Origin: Agaribacterium haliotis
GTDB lineage: Bacteria > Pseudomonadota > Gammaproteobacteria > Pseudomonadales > Cellvibrionaceae
NCBI RefSeq assembly: GCF_002312815.1
Contig: NZ_NKQJ01000001.1
Coordinates: 434,126 to 498,125 of the forward strand
Length of the DNA stretch: 64,000 nt
Reading direction: 5' to 3'
Shown: positions 27,069 to 35,409 of the stretch, piece by piece
Numbering within the stretch: the first letter of the stretch is position 1
Layout: each line of letters starts with the position of its first letter
Notes under the pieces: generated by a model
Databases searched by the model: none
The model's input: the letters and a program-made list of their open reading frames with translations, nothing else
What the model was told of the DNA's origin: nothing
Program-made: the position numbers and the translations under genes

Positions 27069-28847
27069 TTAGTCTGTACATCCACGATCGAAGTTAATGG
27101 TAACCGTACGAGCTTCGTCACTAGTATTACGCAGGAAAACATAGCTCATTTTTCTACCAAATGAACGACCATTCTCCCCAACGCGATAAGCTCCATCATA
27201 CACTTCAACCCCCTGCGGACTAGAAGATACTTTTATTCCGTAATCTTCATAATAATCACCACCACATTTTAGCTCTTCTCGAGCCACGTAGGCGTAGCTC
27301 TGACCGGAAAGAAGTCTTTTTGTTACTGTCCAATCACCACGACCTTGAAATGTCTCGAAATTATCTTCACCTAAACAATCTTCAAAGTACCCTTTCATAC
27401 GAGGACTATTTTTATGACGTATACCAGTACGACAATACGATTCCACCGCATCGCCATAGCCGTCGTTATCACTGTCAGCATAAAAGTTGTTCGCCCCTAA
27501 AGCCCGCTCTTCTAGGTAATTCAATCCGTCGCCATCGATATCGCGATAAGCAAGCGCTACGGCACGAAACATCAAAGTCTCCGAAATAGGGGCGTAGATG
27601 CCCCGCCATTCATTTGAATACTTTATCAGGTCTGCAAACTGTGGCTCTTTAGATAAGGTATAGTTAAAAGCTCCTTCATGAAAAAACAGCTCTGCATGAC
27701 GGGAGTCAACAGTCGGATTATGAAGAAAGTCCACCACATCAAGAAAAACTTTACTCGCACATCGAGTGTTATAACGCGCACTAAACAAGACCGTTTTGTC
27801 ACTGTCTCTCCAATGGTCCGAAGCATTTCGTATGCCATAGGTTCTCGCATCTAACCAGTCTGATTCAGAGTATTTTTTTGCCCCTTTCAGGAAGGTATAA
27901 TCGTTGACAAAGCGCTCGCCGGCTGAGCCTTTTTGAAAACGGTAGCTAGTCGCACAATACCCGTAACCAGATCCGAGAGACTCCCTAGCATCGCAATCTG
28001 TAATTACACCTAATCCCGAATCATCTAACGCAACTAATTGTTTGCCAACCGCAGGTCGTTTATTTAACCTACCATCATCAATTAAGTCACAGCCCGCCCC
28101 CCAAATATTTCGGTAATACTCGCTAAATGGCTGATCAAGTAACGCTTCACCGAATGTTGTCGAAAAAAATGCCTGATCTTTATCGTAAAATAGAGCAACA
28201 TTTTTCAATGTGATTCGAGCTTGCTCCAAATAGTCAGACGACGCATCGTAAGGCGTACCGCTCTCCACAGCTGAAGCAGTCATGACAAGAGCCTGCAAAG
28301 CCAACTGCATTGAAACCAACTTTGCATGGGTATAAACGTCAAAATCCGGGTGAGTCTGAAAGTCATAACGAACTACCCGAAGATCTTCGATTAAGTTAAC
28401 CGCAAGTGTCTTGTAGCTTTGTTGCAGCTTTCTAGATGATGATAGAGCCATGTAGGACTCAACGGCTTCAGCTAAACGATCAAAGTTTGCGTAGTCTCTC
28501 TTAACAACAAGCTCATCTATCGCGTTGATTATATTTTGTTCCGATTGACGAATTTCTTTAATAATAGCTTGCACTGCGGCGTCAAGAGCAGCGTTTCCAT
28601 CGTCACCGAATAGTATTAGCGCCAATGAAGGGGATATGTACTCAATTGCCGTTTGGGCTAGCATTTCGGCAAGAGCTGAGCCGGCATCATCGATAAGTGC
28701 CTCCCCTGAGTCTGCAAGTTTTTGTTTAGCGCAAGCTCGCCAATCATCTTCAAAGAAAAACAACTTAGAACAACCGTCGTCCCCAAGCGCACTTTGTGCA
28801 GCCGTCGTTATGATGATCCCTGCAAGTGCATTCTTAATAAACCCCAT
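27069..28847 (-). CDS. Secreted protein of unknown function with helical N-terminus and calcium-binding-type repeats
   Basis: A 592-residue protein I do not recognise. A signal peptide ends near residue 22 (QSALG). Residues about 45-225 are predicted by eye to be mostly helical, with a hydrophobic stretch ISPSLALILFGDD, loosely like the helical bundle of pore-forming toxins. Residues 436-468 hold two Asp-rich loops, DIDGDGLNYLEE and DSDNDGYGDAVE, in the thrombospondin type 3 style. The last 80 residues look like a beta domain. Many scattered Cys residues suggest disulfides. The ribosome site is good (GAGGGAG). Base composition looks lower in GC than the housekeeping genes, which hints at transfer. 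Confidence 0.6.
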   Translation of the reverse strand: MGFIKNALAGIIITTAAQSALGDDGCSKLFFFEDDWRACAKQKLADSGEALIDDAGSALAEMLAQTAIEYISPSLALILFGDDGNAALDAAVQAIIKEIRQSEQNIINAIDELVVKRDYANFDRLAEAVESYMALSSSRKLQQSYKTLAVNLIEDLRVVRYDFQTHPDFDVYTHAKLVSMQLALQALVMTASAVESGTPYDASSDYLEQARITLKNVALFYDKDQAFFSTTFGEALLDQPFSEYYRNIWGAGCDLIDDGRLNKRPAVGKQLVALDDSGLGVITDCDARESLGSGYGYCATSYRFQKGSAGERFVNDYTFLKGAKKYSESDWLDARTYGIRNASDHWRDSDKTVLFSARYNTRCASKVFLDVVDFLHNPTVDSRHAELFFHEGAFNYTLSKEPQFADLIKYSNEWRGIYAPISETLMFRAVALAYRDIDGDGLNYLEERALGANNFYADSDNDGYGDAVESYCRTGIRHKNSPRMKGYFEDCLGEDNFETFQGRGDWTVTKRLLSGQSYAYVAREELKCGGDYYEDYGIKVSSSPQGVEVYDGAYRVGENGRSFGRKMSYVFLRNTSDEARTVTINFDRGCTD

Positions 28848-29151
28848 TGTTACTCCCTCATATATGCCAAAACGAAATATAAAGAATACACGCCAAGCAC
28901 TATTGGAAATAATTAAGATTCAGTTAAACGATTGTTTAAATGCCAAATAAAGAAGGACAAGAGTACGTTAGAAAAGCTCCTACCAAGGAAAGGTCACACC
29001 CTCTAAAACATCAGAACAAAAAACTCTAGAATGCTTTAGCTTCCCCACCCAAAAAAAAGCCCGCTGGGGAGCGGGCTAATAACACTAGTCTTTCGACTTG
29101 GAGTAATCATTGTTTGCTCAGCTAACGCTGAACAACATAAATATGGGCGGG
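28848..29151. other. Intergenic region upstream of the 592-residue protein gene
   Basis: AT-rich, holding the promoter of the gene at 28847 and the terminator of the small gene at 29152. TTAAACGATTGTTTAA (28924-28939) is a perfect 6-bp inverted repeat around GATT, 77 bp before the start codon, and is a candidate operator of unknown kind. Confidence 0.4.
29051..29077 (-). terminator. Rho-independent terminator after the small PEP-CTERM-like gene
   Basis: AGCCCGCT-GGGG-AGCGGGCT gives an 8-bp stem, with eight A residues to the left that become a U run on the minus strand. It supports the small gene at 29152-29334 being a real transcription unit. Confidence 0.88.
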
Positions 29152-29334
29152 TTAGGATTCCTGCCTGCGGCCTTTGAGCATGCCCAAAGTCAATAAAATT
29201 AAGCCACATAAACTCAGGTAGAGCGGCTCAGCAGAAGCGAGGTGCACACCGGCTTGGCTATCTGAAGCAAAGGTCAGCTGGGCAGCTAAGGCGCCGAGCA
29301 CCGCAAGTTTGATTACCGCTGTAAATTTGGTCAT
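29152..29334 (-). CDS. 60-residue protein: signal peptide plus PEP-CTERM-like sorting tail
   Basis: The N-terminus is a normal signal peptide (MTKFTAVIKLAVLGALAAQL, cleavage likely after SQA, residue 28). The rest is about 32 residues: a short GVHLAS spacer, then AEPLYLSLCGLILLTLGML and the basic end KGRRQES. The order Glu-Pro, hydrophobic helix, Arg cluster is that of PEP-CTERM sorting signals, with AEP in place of PEP. Almost nothing would remain after exosortase-type processing. The gene has its own terminator and a weak ribosome site (AAGGCGG). No exosortase gene is seen in the window. A plain small membrane protein is the alternative. Confidence 0.6.
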   Translation of the reverse strand: MTKFTAVIKLAVLGALAAQLTFASDSQAGVHLASAEPLYLSLCGLILLTLGMLKGRRQES

Positions 29335-29579
29335 GGAGCTTACCGCCTTATTACCTTGCTAGCTGCTGCTTAAATGCCTAATGCTTTAATGCCGAATGCT
29401 TAACCAGCGTACGCTGTTCTACGCTTTGCTTAATCTAGCTGGGCCGAGAGACAATCCTTTGACCAGATTGTTGCCAGCCGAGCGGATCAACTTGCCTTTG
29501 AGCTATCACAGCAAACACATTGCAGAAGCTGTATTTTGTACATACCTTGGCGTTTAAGAGCGAAACTTGTGCCAGGCCA

Positions 29580-29737
29580 CGAGCAAAAGCGATAAAAATA
29601 AAAATCACTTATGTATCAGCAACTTAGCTAGTAGCCATTTACAGGTAAAGCAGAGAAAGAGATTATTGGCGTAAAGGTTCTCGACATCGAAGCGTCGAGC
29701 CTTGCGGCATGAACTGCGACGCAGTTCATGCTTTTTT
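29580..29737 (+). ncRNA. Candidate small RNA ending in an orphan terminator
   Basis: The 3' end is a strong plus-strand terminator at 29707-29737. Before it is the hairpin CTCGAC-(loop)-GTCGAG at about 29679-29698. All neighbouring protein genes are on the minus strand, so this terminator serves none of them. The 5' end is a guess; a GATAAAAAT stretch near 29594 with TTGTGC 18 bp before it could be a weak promoter. No known RNA family is recognised. Confidence 0.35.
29707..29737 (+). terminator. Plus-strand Rho-independent terminator with no gene before it
   Basis: GCATGAACTGC and GCAGTTCATGC form a perfect 11-bp stem around GAC, followed directly by six T residues on the plus strand. There is no matching U run on the minus strand. 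Confidence 0.8.
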
Positions 29738-29820
29738 ATGGAAAGAGCAAAAAGCTGGGCTTATTAACAAAGAAAGTACGTAAAAAAAACCGACACCAAC
29801 ATTGGCGCTAGCTGTATAAG

Positions 29821-31251
29821 CTAGCCGGCTTTTTTCAGCTGAAATTGCGCGTGAAAAACGGTGCCCTGCTCGGCGTCCGACGTCACAGCAAGCTCACCGT
29901 CGTGATGTTCGGTAACAATAAAATAAGAAAACGACAGGCGGTTTTCCTGCAGTACGGGTTTGGGCTGGGCCGGGCTTGTATGCTGCACAAAAGGCTCAAA
30001 CACTTCTTGCTGCTCTTGCGGGCTCAGGCCTTCCCCGTTGTGCTTAATTTTTACCCAGAGCGCGTCGTAGGCTTCATTTATCTCTACACAGAGCTCGGGA
30101 ACGTAGTCGCCGCGTTTGCGCTTTTTACTGTCCATTGCACGCACGCAGTGGCGAAACAGGCTCAAAAATACCTGTTGTAGCTCGGCGCTGTAACACATTA
30201 ATTTTGGCAGGCCATCGCTGTAGTGGCGGCTTAAGTGAATATCACGAAAGCGCAAGCCCTGGGGTTCGGCCAATACATTTTTAGCAAGCTCAATACAGTG
30301 ATCAAGAATCGAGCACAGATCCGCTTCATGTTTTTCCGAAGCATAGGCCTCGGAAAACTCAAGCAAATTATTAACGATGGCCGAGGCCTGCTTGCCGCGA
30401 TCTGCGGCATCTTCAAGCAGCGCAACTAACTGCGGGTGCTTTAAACCAAGCTCACTGGCAACCGCTTGCACATCGCGCAAAATACCCTGCAGAGGAATAT
30501 TCACATCGTGGGCCATGGTCGCTGCCAACTCCCCCATCGATGCCATTTTATCGCGCTGAATCAACATATTTTCAGCGAGGCTGCGCTGAGTGACGTTGTC
30601 GACGACCACAACTACCCCGTCGCTGCTGCCACCGAGCGGATAAATGGTAATATCAAAATAATATTGGCCGCGCTGACTGTGTTTGATACTTTGCGGCTGC
30701 CCGCCCTGCTGCACAGATTTTACCTGCGCTTCGCTGACAGTTATGGTTGGATAGACCTGCCACAGGTTTTTACCTTCAACATCTGCAGCGCTCAAACCTG
30801 AAATACTCTCAGCCATGCTGTTCCAGGTAATAATTTCAAACTCGTTATTTAAACCAATCAACATCGACGGCATTGAAGAGAGAATGCTCTGCAAATAATT
30901 TTCAGAGCTCTGCAGTAGCTGTGAAGTCGCCTTGTGTTCGGCAATTTCCCCTTCCAACGCCTCGTTGCTGCGGCGCAAGTTTTCCGTGCGTTTGGCCACG
31001 GTCTTTTCTAGGTTTTGTTTAATTTCCCTAAGCTCGCGGTTGCGTGTGCGCAATTTAAAGCGGCTAAACAGCAAGCTCGCCATGGTAATGCTAAGCAAAA
31101 TAATCAGCACCGAGCCGCTGAAATTCGCTACGTGCTGCCACTTAGTGTGACCGTCCTCATCCTTAAACACATCGAGCGCACAAGCTTCAATACTGAAGCC
31201 AAGTACAAGTGCCGGGGCAAGACTTAGATATTTAAACATCTTAATAATCAT
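29821..31251 (-). CDS. PAS sensor histidine kinase with a degenerate ATPase domain
   Basis: A membrane sensor of 476 residues from the chosen start. MFKYLSLAPALVLGFSIEAC looks like a signal peptide, a membrane segment follows (SVLIILLSITMASLLF), then a coiled coil, a PAS domain (SILSSMPSMLIGLNNEFEII) and an H-box, AHDVNIPLQGIL. The catalytic domain is damaged at key places: the N-box reads LFRHCVRAM where LLRNAVQAM is usual, the G1 box reads KHNGEG without its Asp, and the glycine-rich G2 box is missing. ATP binding is therefore doubtful. An upstream ATG at 31296 abuts the lapB stop but lacks a ribosome site; GAAGAAAAAG favours 31251. Confidence 0.85.
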   Translation of the reverse strand: MIIKMFKYLSLAPALVLGFSIEACALDVFKDEDGHTKWQHVANFSGSVLIILLSITMASLLFSRFKLRTRNRELREIKQNLEKTVAKRTENLRRSNEALEGEIAEHKATSQLLQSSENYLQSILSSMPSMLIGLNNEFEIITWNSMAESISGLSAADVEGKNLWQVYPTITVSEAQVKSVQQGGQPQSIKHSQRGQYYFDITIYPLGGSSDGVVVVVDNVTQRSLAENMLIQRDKMASMGELAATMAHDVNIPLQGILRDVQAVASELGLKHPQLVALLEDAADRGKQASAIVNNLLEFSEAYASEKHEADLCSILDHCIELAKNVLAEPQGLRFRDIHLSRHYSDGLPKLMCYSAELQQVFLSLFRHCVRAMDSKKRKRGDYVPELCVEINEAYDALWVKIKHNGEGLSPQEQQEVFEPFVQHTSPAQPKPVLQENRLSFSYFIVTEHHDGELAVTSDAEQGTVFHAQFQLKKAG

Positions 31252-31296
31252 CAATTCTTTTTCTTCGATTGCAGAGTATAACGCGACAATGGGCAT

Positions 31297-32478
31297 TCAA
31301 CACGAAGCTTCGTAACTATCCCAGTGATGGCAAGCCGGGCAACGCCATTGCATCTGCACACTGTGGGCGCCGCAGTGGCTGCAGTGCCACTGGGCTTCGG
31401 TATTTAACGCGGCGGCAAAGCTTTGTAAAAAACGCGGCAACTCAGCCCGGCCTTCATTTAATACAATTTCCAACATCGCTCGCCACGGTGTCAATGCCTT
31501 TAATTGCACCATGGCCTCGCGCCATAATTGCGCCTGAGCTTTTTTTTCACCGAGCTCAAACATCAACCCGCTCGCTGCCAGTAAAAAAATTAAGCTGCTC
31601 TGCTTACTTTGCAGCTGCAGCAATTTGTCTAGCAGCGCCTGCTGATCATCTTGATAACAGTGCTGAAAATACGGCAAACACAAAAGCGCCAAGTCGCTGC
31701 GTCGGGCAACTAACTGCTCAAGTGCAATCAAGGTAGACTTGGTATCGCCATCAGCCAGGTGCTGCTCGGCTTCAATAAGGTGCGCGCGGGCACAATCGGG
31801 GTCAAAACGCAGTGCCTGGCTCAAGCGCAAACGCAACTCCCCCATGTCTGCTTGTGCGCGCGCCTGCTCGGCTAACTCACAGCAAAACTGGGCCTGCATG
31901 CGCCGCCACGAATCCGGCTCGGCAGAGAACTTGGCTGTCGTCAGCTGATCGGCCAAATCGATGGCCTGCAGCCACTCTGAGAATTCCTGCTTAATATCTA
32001 ACAGCGCTTTTAGCGCTTGTTTGCGCACATGCACACTTAGGTTGGCACAGTCGAGCAATGCCTGCAGCTCGGACTCGGCCCGCCCAAGAAGGCCTGCGCC
32101 CCAATAATCACAGGCGAGCTCAAAGCGAACTTTTTGCCCAAGCGCCAATGGCAGGCCACCGTGGTGCTGCAATAAATGCTCGTGTAATTTTAATGCCTGG
32201 GCAAGATCGCCCTGGCTTCTTAGCAACGAGGCCAGATCGAGAAAAAGATCGATGGATTGCTCGCTAACATCAACCGCGCGGATTAATTGCTCAACACTTT
32301 GCGCCTGACGGTCTTTAAAAAAACTCGGCAAGTTGAGCTTGTGCTGCTGCGTGAGTTTGGGCTTGAGGCGGCGCTGAAGCAAAAAATTCTTCACAGCGCT
32401 TCGCAATTGGGCGTCGGCAAGATACCACAGCGCAGCGAGCACCAGGGCAATGACAACAAAAACAAGCAGATCAGCCAT
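31297..32478 (-). CDS. lapB: Lipopolysaccharide assembly protein B
   Basis: A 393-residue inner-membrane protein (YciM). In E. coli it works with FtsH to control LpxC turnover and so LPS synthesis. It has an N-terminal membrane anchor (VFVVIALVLAALWYLADAQ), then a string of TPR helices, and a rubredoxin-like metal site at the end: CSHCG and CPAC, two CxxC pairs. The length matches LapB (389). It overlaps the lapA stop by 8 bp and is followed at once by the sensor gene. Confidence 0.93.
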   Translation of the reverse strand: MADLLVFVVIALVLAALWYLADAQLRSAVKNFLLQRRLKPKLTQQHKLNLPSFFKDRQAQSVEQLIRAVDVSEQSIDLFLDLASLLRSQGDLAQALKLHEHLLQHHGGLPLALGQKVRFELACDYWGAGLLGRAESELQALLDCANLSVHVRKQALKALLDIKQEFSEWLQAIDLADQLTTAKFSAEPDSWRRMQAQFCCELAEQARAQADMGELRLRLSQALRFDPDCARAHLIEAEQHLADGDTKSTLIALEQLVARRSDLALLCLPYFQHCYQDDQQALLDKLLQLQSKQSSLIFLLAASGLMFELGEKKAQAQLWREAMVQLKALTPWRAMLEIVLNEGRAELPRFLQSFAAALNTEAQWHCSHCGAHSVQMQWRCPACHHWDSYEASC

Positions 32479-32899
32479 GACCTTTAGCGCTCGGCTGAGG
32501 CTGCGCTAGTTTGTTTGGCGCATTGGGCTCGTTGACCGAGTCGGCAGCGGCGGGCACGCTGGCAGCGCCCTTTTCAGAAAGATCGGATTTTGTATCACCA
32601 GTAGCGTCAAGCTCACTTTCGGCCTTGCGCAGCGATTTTTTTAAGCTGCGAATCTCAGCTCTAAGACCGAGAATGCGGCGCTGGTAATAAACAAAGTTCC
32701 AGCAAAAGGCCACCAGCACACCGACGGCAATGCAGGCGCTGAAATACAAACCGAGCGAGAGTTTGGGCAGCTGCAGGCCAAACAATAACGGCGCGACTAA
32801 GTCGGGGTTTTCACTGGCAAACCAAGCGCCGGCAATCAGCGCCGCCAGTACAATAATGACAAAACTCAATCGTTTTATTAGGCGCAGCAGTTTGGCCAT
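32471..32899 (-). CDS. lapA: Lipopolysaccharide assembly protein A (DUF1049)
   Basis: A 142-residue inner-membrane protein with two membrane segments (about residues 11-30 and 44-68) and a short coiled coil (LRAEIRSLKKSLRKAESELD). The pattern GAWFASENPDLVAPLLFG is typical of the family. The C-terminal 40 residues are a Pro/Ala/Ser-rich extension not usual for E. coli LapA. It starts 10 bp after cmk, where rpsA and ihfB would stand in relatives, and overlaps lapB by 8 bp. Confidence 0.9.
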   Translation of the reverse strand: MAKLLRLIKRLSFVIIVLAALIAGAWFASENPDLVAPLLFGLQLPKLSLGLYFSACIAVGVLVAFCWNFVYYQRRILGLRAEIRSLKKSLRKAESELDATGDTKSDLSEKGAASVPAAADSVNEPNAPNKLAQPQPSAKGHG

Positions 32900-32909
32900 G
32901 CTCTATTCC

Positions 32910-33569
32910 TTAAAGCGTTAATTTAGACGTTATTACATCCAATACTTGCACAATTGAGAGCTCGGTGCTGTCGATTAGTTCCGCATCGGCAGCGGGTTTT
33001 AGTGGCGCCGTGGCGCGGTTCATATCTCTGTCATCGCGCGCTTTAATATCGGCCAAAATTTTGTCTTGGTCGATATCATTAGCGCCGCTTTGCTGCAGTT
33101 GCAAAACCCGGCGCCGAGCGCGCTCTTCGGCCGACGCCGTTAAAAAGAACTTATATTCGGCCTCGGGAAATACCACAGTACCCATATCCCTGCCGTCGGC
33201 AATTAAACCCGGTGCCCGATTAAAGGCGCGCTGGCGCTCGAGCAAAGCCTGACGCAACGCTGGCAGTGCAGCAATGGTCGATGCCGCCATACCGGTCTGC
33301 TCTTCGCGAATAGCCTTGCTGACATCCTCGCCATTTAACAGGGTTTGAGTCTGCTGCGCGTCAATTTTAAACTCGATATCAAGTGCCGCGGCCAGGCTTA
33401 CCAGCGCGGCTTCATCATTTAGATCACAGCCGTGCTTTAGCGCTGCGAGCGCGGCAATGCGATAAATCGCACCGCTGTCGAGCAGGGCGTAGCCGAGCTT
33501 GTCGGCCAGTAAACGGGCGATGGTGCCTTTGCCCGCGCCGCTCGGCCCATCAATACAGATAAGCGCCAT
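32910..33569 (-). CDS. cmk: Cytidylate kinase
   Basis: A 219-residue kinase that phosphorylates CMP and d[22 protein letters not shown] is the P-loop, [16 protein letters not shown] the CMP-binding segment, and [13 protein letters not shown] a family motif. The length is normal. It overlaps pyrF by one base (TAATG). In most gammaproteobacteria rpsA follows cmk; here lapA follows directly. Confidence 0.97.
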   Translation of the reverse strand: MALICIDGPSGAGKGTIARLLADKLGYALLDSGAIYRIAALAALKHGCDLNDEAALVSLAAALDIEFKIDAQQTQTLLNGEDVSKAIREEQTGMAASTIAALPALRQALLERQRAFNRAPGLIADGRDMGTVVFPEAEYKFFLTASAEERARRRVLQLQQSGANDIDQDKILADIKARDDRDMNRATAPLKPAADAELIDSTELSIVQVLDVITSKLTL

Positions 33570-34264
33570 TAAATGCCCATCTCCTTATATATTGCTGTCA
33601 AGGCCGCGATTGGGTCCTGCGCTTGGGTAATCGGGCGGCCGATAACCAGGTAGTCACTGCCTTTTTCCAAAGCCTCGGCGGGTGTCATCACGCGGCTCTG
33701 ATCACCTTTGTCGGCAAAAGCTGGGCGTATGCCAGGGGTTACACACAGAAAGTCCGAACCGCACAGGGTTTTTATTGCCGCCACTTCCTGGGCACTGCTG
33801 ACCACGCCGTCGACGCCGCTTTGTTTGGCCAGATTTGCCAGGCGCAGCACCTGCCCTTCGGCATCGGCTTCAAGGCCTAGATCAAGCAGCTCACTTGCAG
33901 CCATGCTGGTCAGCACCGTCACGGCAATCAAGTGGGGTTTGTGTTCACTGTGCACAAGCGCCTCAGCTGCGGCTTCCATCATGCGCTTGCCGCCGGATGC
34001 GTGTACATTCACCATCCACACTCCAAGACTGGCCGCAGCGGCGCAGGCCTTAGCGACGGTATTTGGGATGTCGTGAAATTTCAGATCTAAAAATACATCA
34101 AAGCCGAGCTTTTGCACCGACTCGACAATAGAGGGCCCAAACCAGGTGAACATCTCTTTGCCGATCTTTAAACGACAAAGCTTTGGGTCCAGCTGTTTCA
34201 CCAGCTCCAGGCATTGATTTTTGTTTTCGTAGTCGAGCGCTACGAGAATTTTGGCGTCGCTCAA
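33569..34264 (-). CDS. pyrF: Orotidine 5'-phosphate decarboxylase
   Basis: A 231-residue enzyme for the last step of UMP synthesis. [15 protein letters not shown] starts the barrel, and [16 protein letters not shown] holds the catalytic Lys-Asp network. VTPGIRPAF and [11 protein letters not shown] bind the phosphate. The length is normal. Its stop overlaps the cmk start, so the two pyrimidine genes are coupled. A terminator lies between comEA and pyrF, so pyrF should have its own promoter near 34265-34290. Confidence 0.97.
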   Translation of the reverse strand: MSDAKILVALDYENKNQCLELVKQLDPKLCRLKIGKEMFTWFGPSIVESVQKLGFDVFLDLKFHDIPNTVAKACAAAASLGVWMVNVHASGGKRMMEAAAEALVHSEHKPHLIAVTVLTSMAASELLDLGLEADAEGQVLRLANLAKQSGVDGVVSSAQEVAAIKTLCGSDFLCVTPGIRPAFADKGDQSRVMTPAEALEKGSDYLVIGRPITQAQDPIAALTAIYKEMGI

Positions 34265-34286
34265 GTTTGTTTCCGTATGGACTGAA

Positions 34287-34312
34287 TAAGAAAACCCGGC
34301 CTGAGCCGGGTT
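34287..34312 (-). terminator. Terminator after comEA
   Basis: AACCCGGC-CTGA-GCCGGGTT gives an 8-bp stem, followed on the minus strand by a U-rich stretch (TTTTCTTATTC). It separates comEA from pyrF. Confidence 0.8.
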
Positions 34313-34342
34313 CAGAATGGAGCAGATTGTAGCACTTTGTTT

Positions 34343-34654
34343 TTACAGGGTTAACTTCGCTTTGTTTTTAGCCAGGGTCGCCTCGCCGATGCCTTTGACT
34401 TCAACAAGCTGCTCAACACTTAAAAACTCGCCGTGCTGTTCGCGATAAGCAACAATCGCCTGGGCCTTTTTTTCACCGACGCCATCGAGCATATCGGCCA
34501 GCACTTCGGCATTGGCCTTATTAATATTCACGCGGCCATCAACCACCGCGGCCTCAGCTTCGGCGTGCACAATGGATGGGCTAACAAGACACGCAGCGCA
34601 ACTGAGCAGCAGGGCAACAAAACGAACAAAAACAAAACTTCTAATAGGGATCAT
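34343..34654 (-). CDS. comEA: ComEA-type helix-hairpin-helix DNA-binding protein
   Basis: A 103-residue exported protein related to the periplasmic DNA-uptake protein ComEA. The start at 34654 is set by AAGGAAG five bases upstream; an ATG six codons earlier has no such site. A signal peptide ends near VHAEA (residue 31). The double helix-hairpin-helix follows: VNINKANAEVLADMLDGVGE and VEQLVEVKGIGEATLAKNKA. It may bind incoming DNA in the periplasm. The length is typical of the short gammaproteobacterial form. Confidence 0.9.
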   Translation of the reverse strand: MIPIRSFVFVRFVALLLSCAACLVSPSIVHAEAEAAVVDGRVNINKANAEVLADMLDGVGEKKAQAIVAYREQHGEFLSVEQLVEVKGIGEATLAKNKAKLTL

Positions 34655-34823
34655 GGCATCTTCCTTATGCAATTAATTGAACGGCCTTCCTGGCCAATAG
34701 GCGGCCCTAGAAAAACGCGCCGCTAAATCTAGGGTAGGACAAATAGATAAGAACACCAGCGCAGCCTAGGTTGAGCTGCCGCTATGGGTAACAGCGCCAG
34801 CATCAGCCAGCTTGCGAGCCGAA

Positions 34824-35384
34824 TTAAAAACGAAAGAGCAGATTAAAACCGATGCCGGTAAACGTGTCGATATCACTCTCGACCAGCGAGCGGTATTCGA
34901 GCGAGGCGTGCACACGTTTACTGACTTTTAAACCGAGGCCCAAACCCCAGGACATGCCGCTGCTGATATTGCGGCTAACGCTGTTGTCATCGGGGAAATA
35001 GCTGCTGCTATTTAGGGTTGTCGAGCCAATTAACGTGTAGGCGTGGGCAACGTCGTGATCGTACTGCAAGCGCAGATAATAGCTGGTGTAGTTATCGAGG
35101 CTGGTCTCGGCGAGCCGGCCAAAATCTTCGCCGGGCGCCGGGTTTAACCTGACGGTCTCATTGGCAAGGCCCTGACCTGCGCGCATTTCCAGGCCCAACC
35201 AGCGCCAATAAGCACCGCCAACAAATTCGGCAACACGATAGCTCAGGTCTTTTTCAAATACATCCTGGTCTTTAGCAGCGACAAGCAGGCCGCCGCCGCC
35301 GAGATAAAGGCCAAAATCGCGCTCGGCTGCAGCGGGCGCCGCCAACAGAAGACAACAAACAACACTGACGGCGGCTCTGATCAC
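34824..35384 (-). CDS. Small outer-membrane beta-barrel protein
   Basis: A 186-residue exported protein. A signal peptide (to AAPAAAE, residue 21) is followed by alternating polar and hydrophobic strands such as FGLYLGGGGLLVAA and SSGMSWGLGLGLKV, ending in GFNLLFRF with a C-terminal Phe. This fits an 8-stranded barrel of the OmpA/OmpW-like superfamily. The function is unknown. It lies between comEA and the aromatic amino acid genes, and the 25-bp gap to tyrA-aroA suggests shared transcription. Confidence 0.75.
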   Translation of the reverse strand: MIRAAVSVVCCLLLAAPAAAERDFGLYLGGGGLLVAAKDQDVFEKDLSYRVAEFVGGAYWRWLGLEMRAGQGLANETVRLNPAPGEDFGRLAETSLDNYTSYYLRLQYDHDVAHAYTLIGSTTLNSSSYFPDDNSVSRNISSGMSWGLGLGLKVSKRVHASLEYRSLVESDIDTFTGIGFNLLFRF

Positions 35385-35409
35385 ACTTCACTCACTTCTT
35401 AACTGATAA

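Larger units (their letters stand above)
29335..29820. other. Intergenic region with palindrome, short repeats and a plus-strand terminator
   Basis: Two 15-bp imperfect tandem copies (29371-29385 and 29386-29400) and the perfect 12-bp palindrome CAGCGTACGCTG (29405-29416) lie upstream of the small gene. From about 29580 to 29737 the plus strand could carry a small RNA that ends in a clear terminator. No protein gene is supported. Confidence 0.5.
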
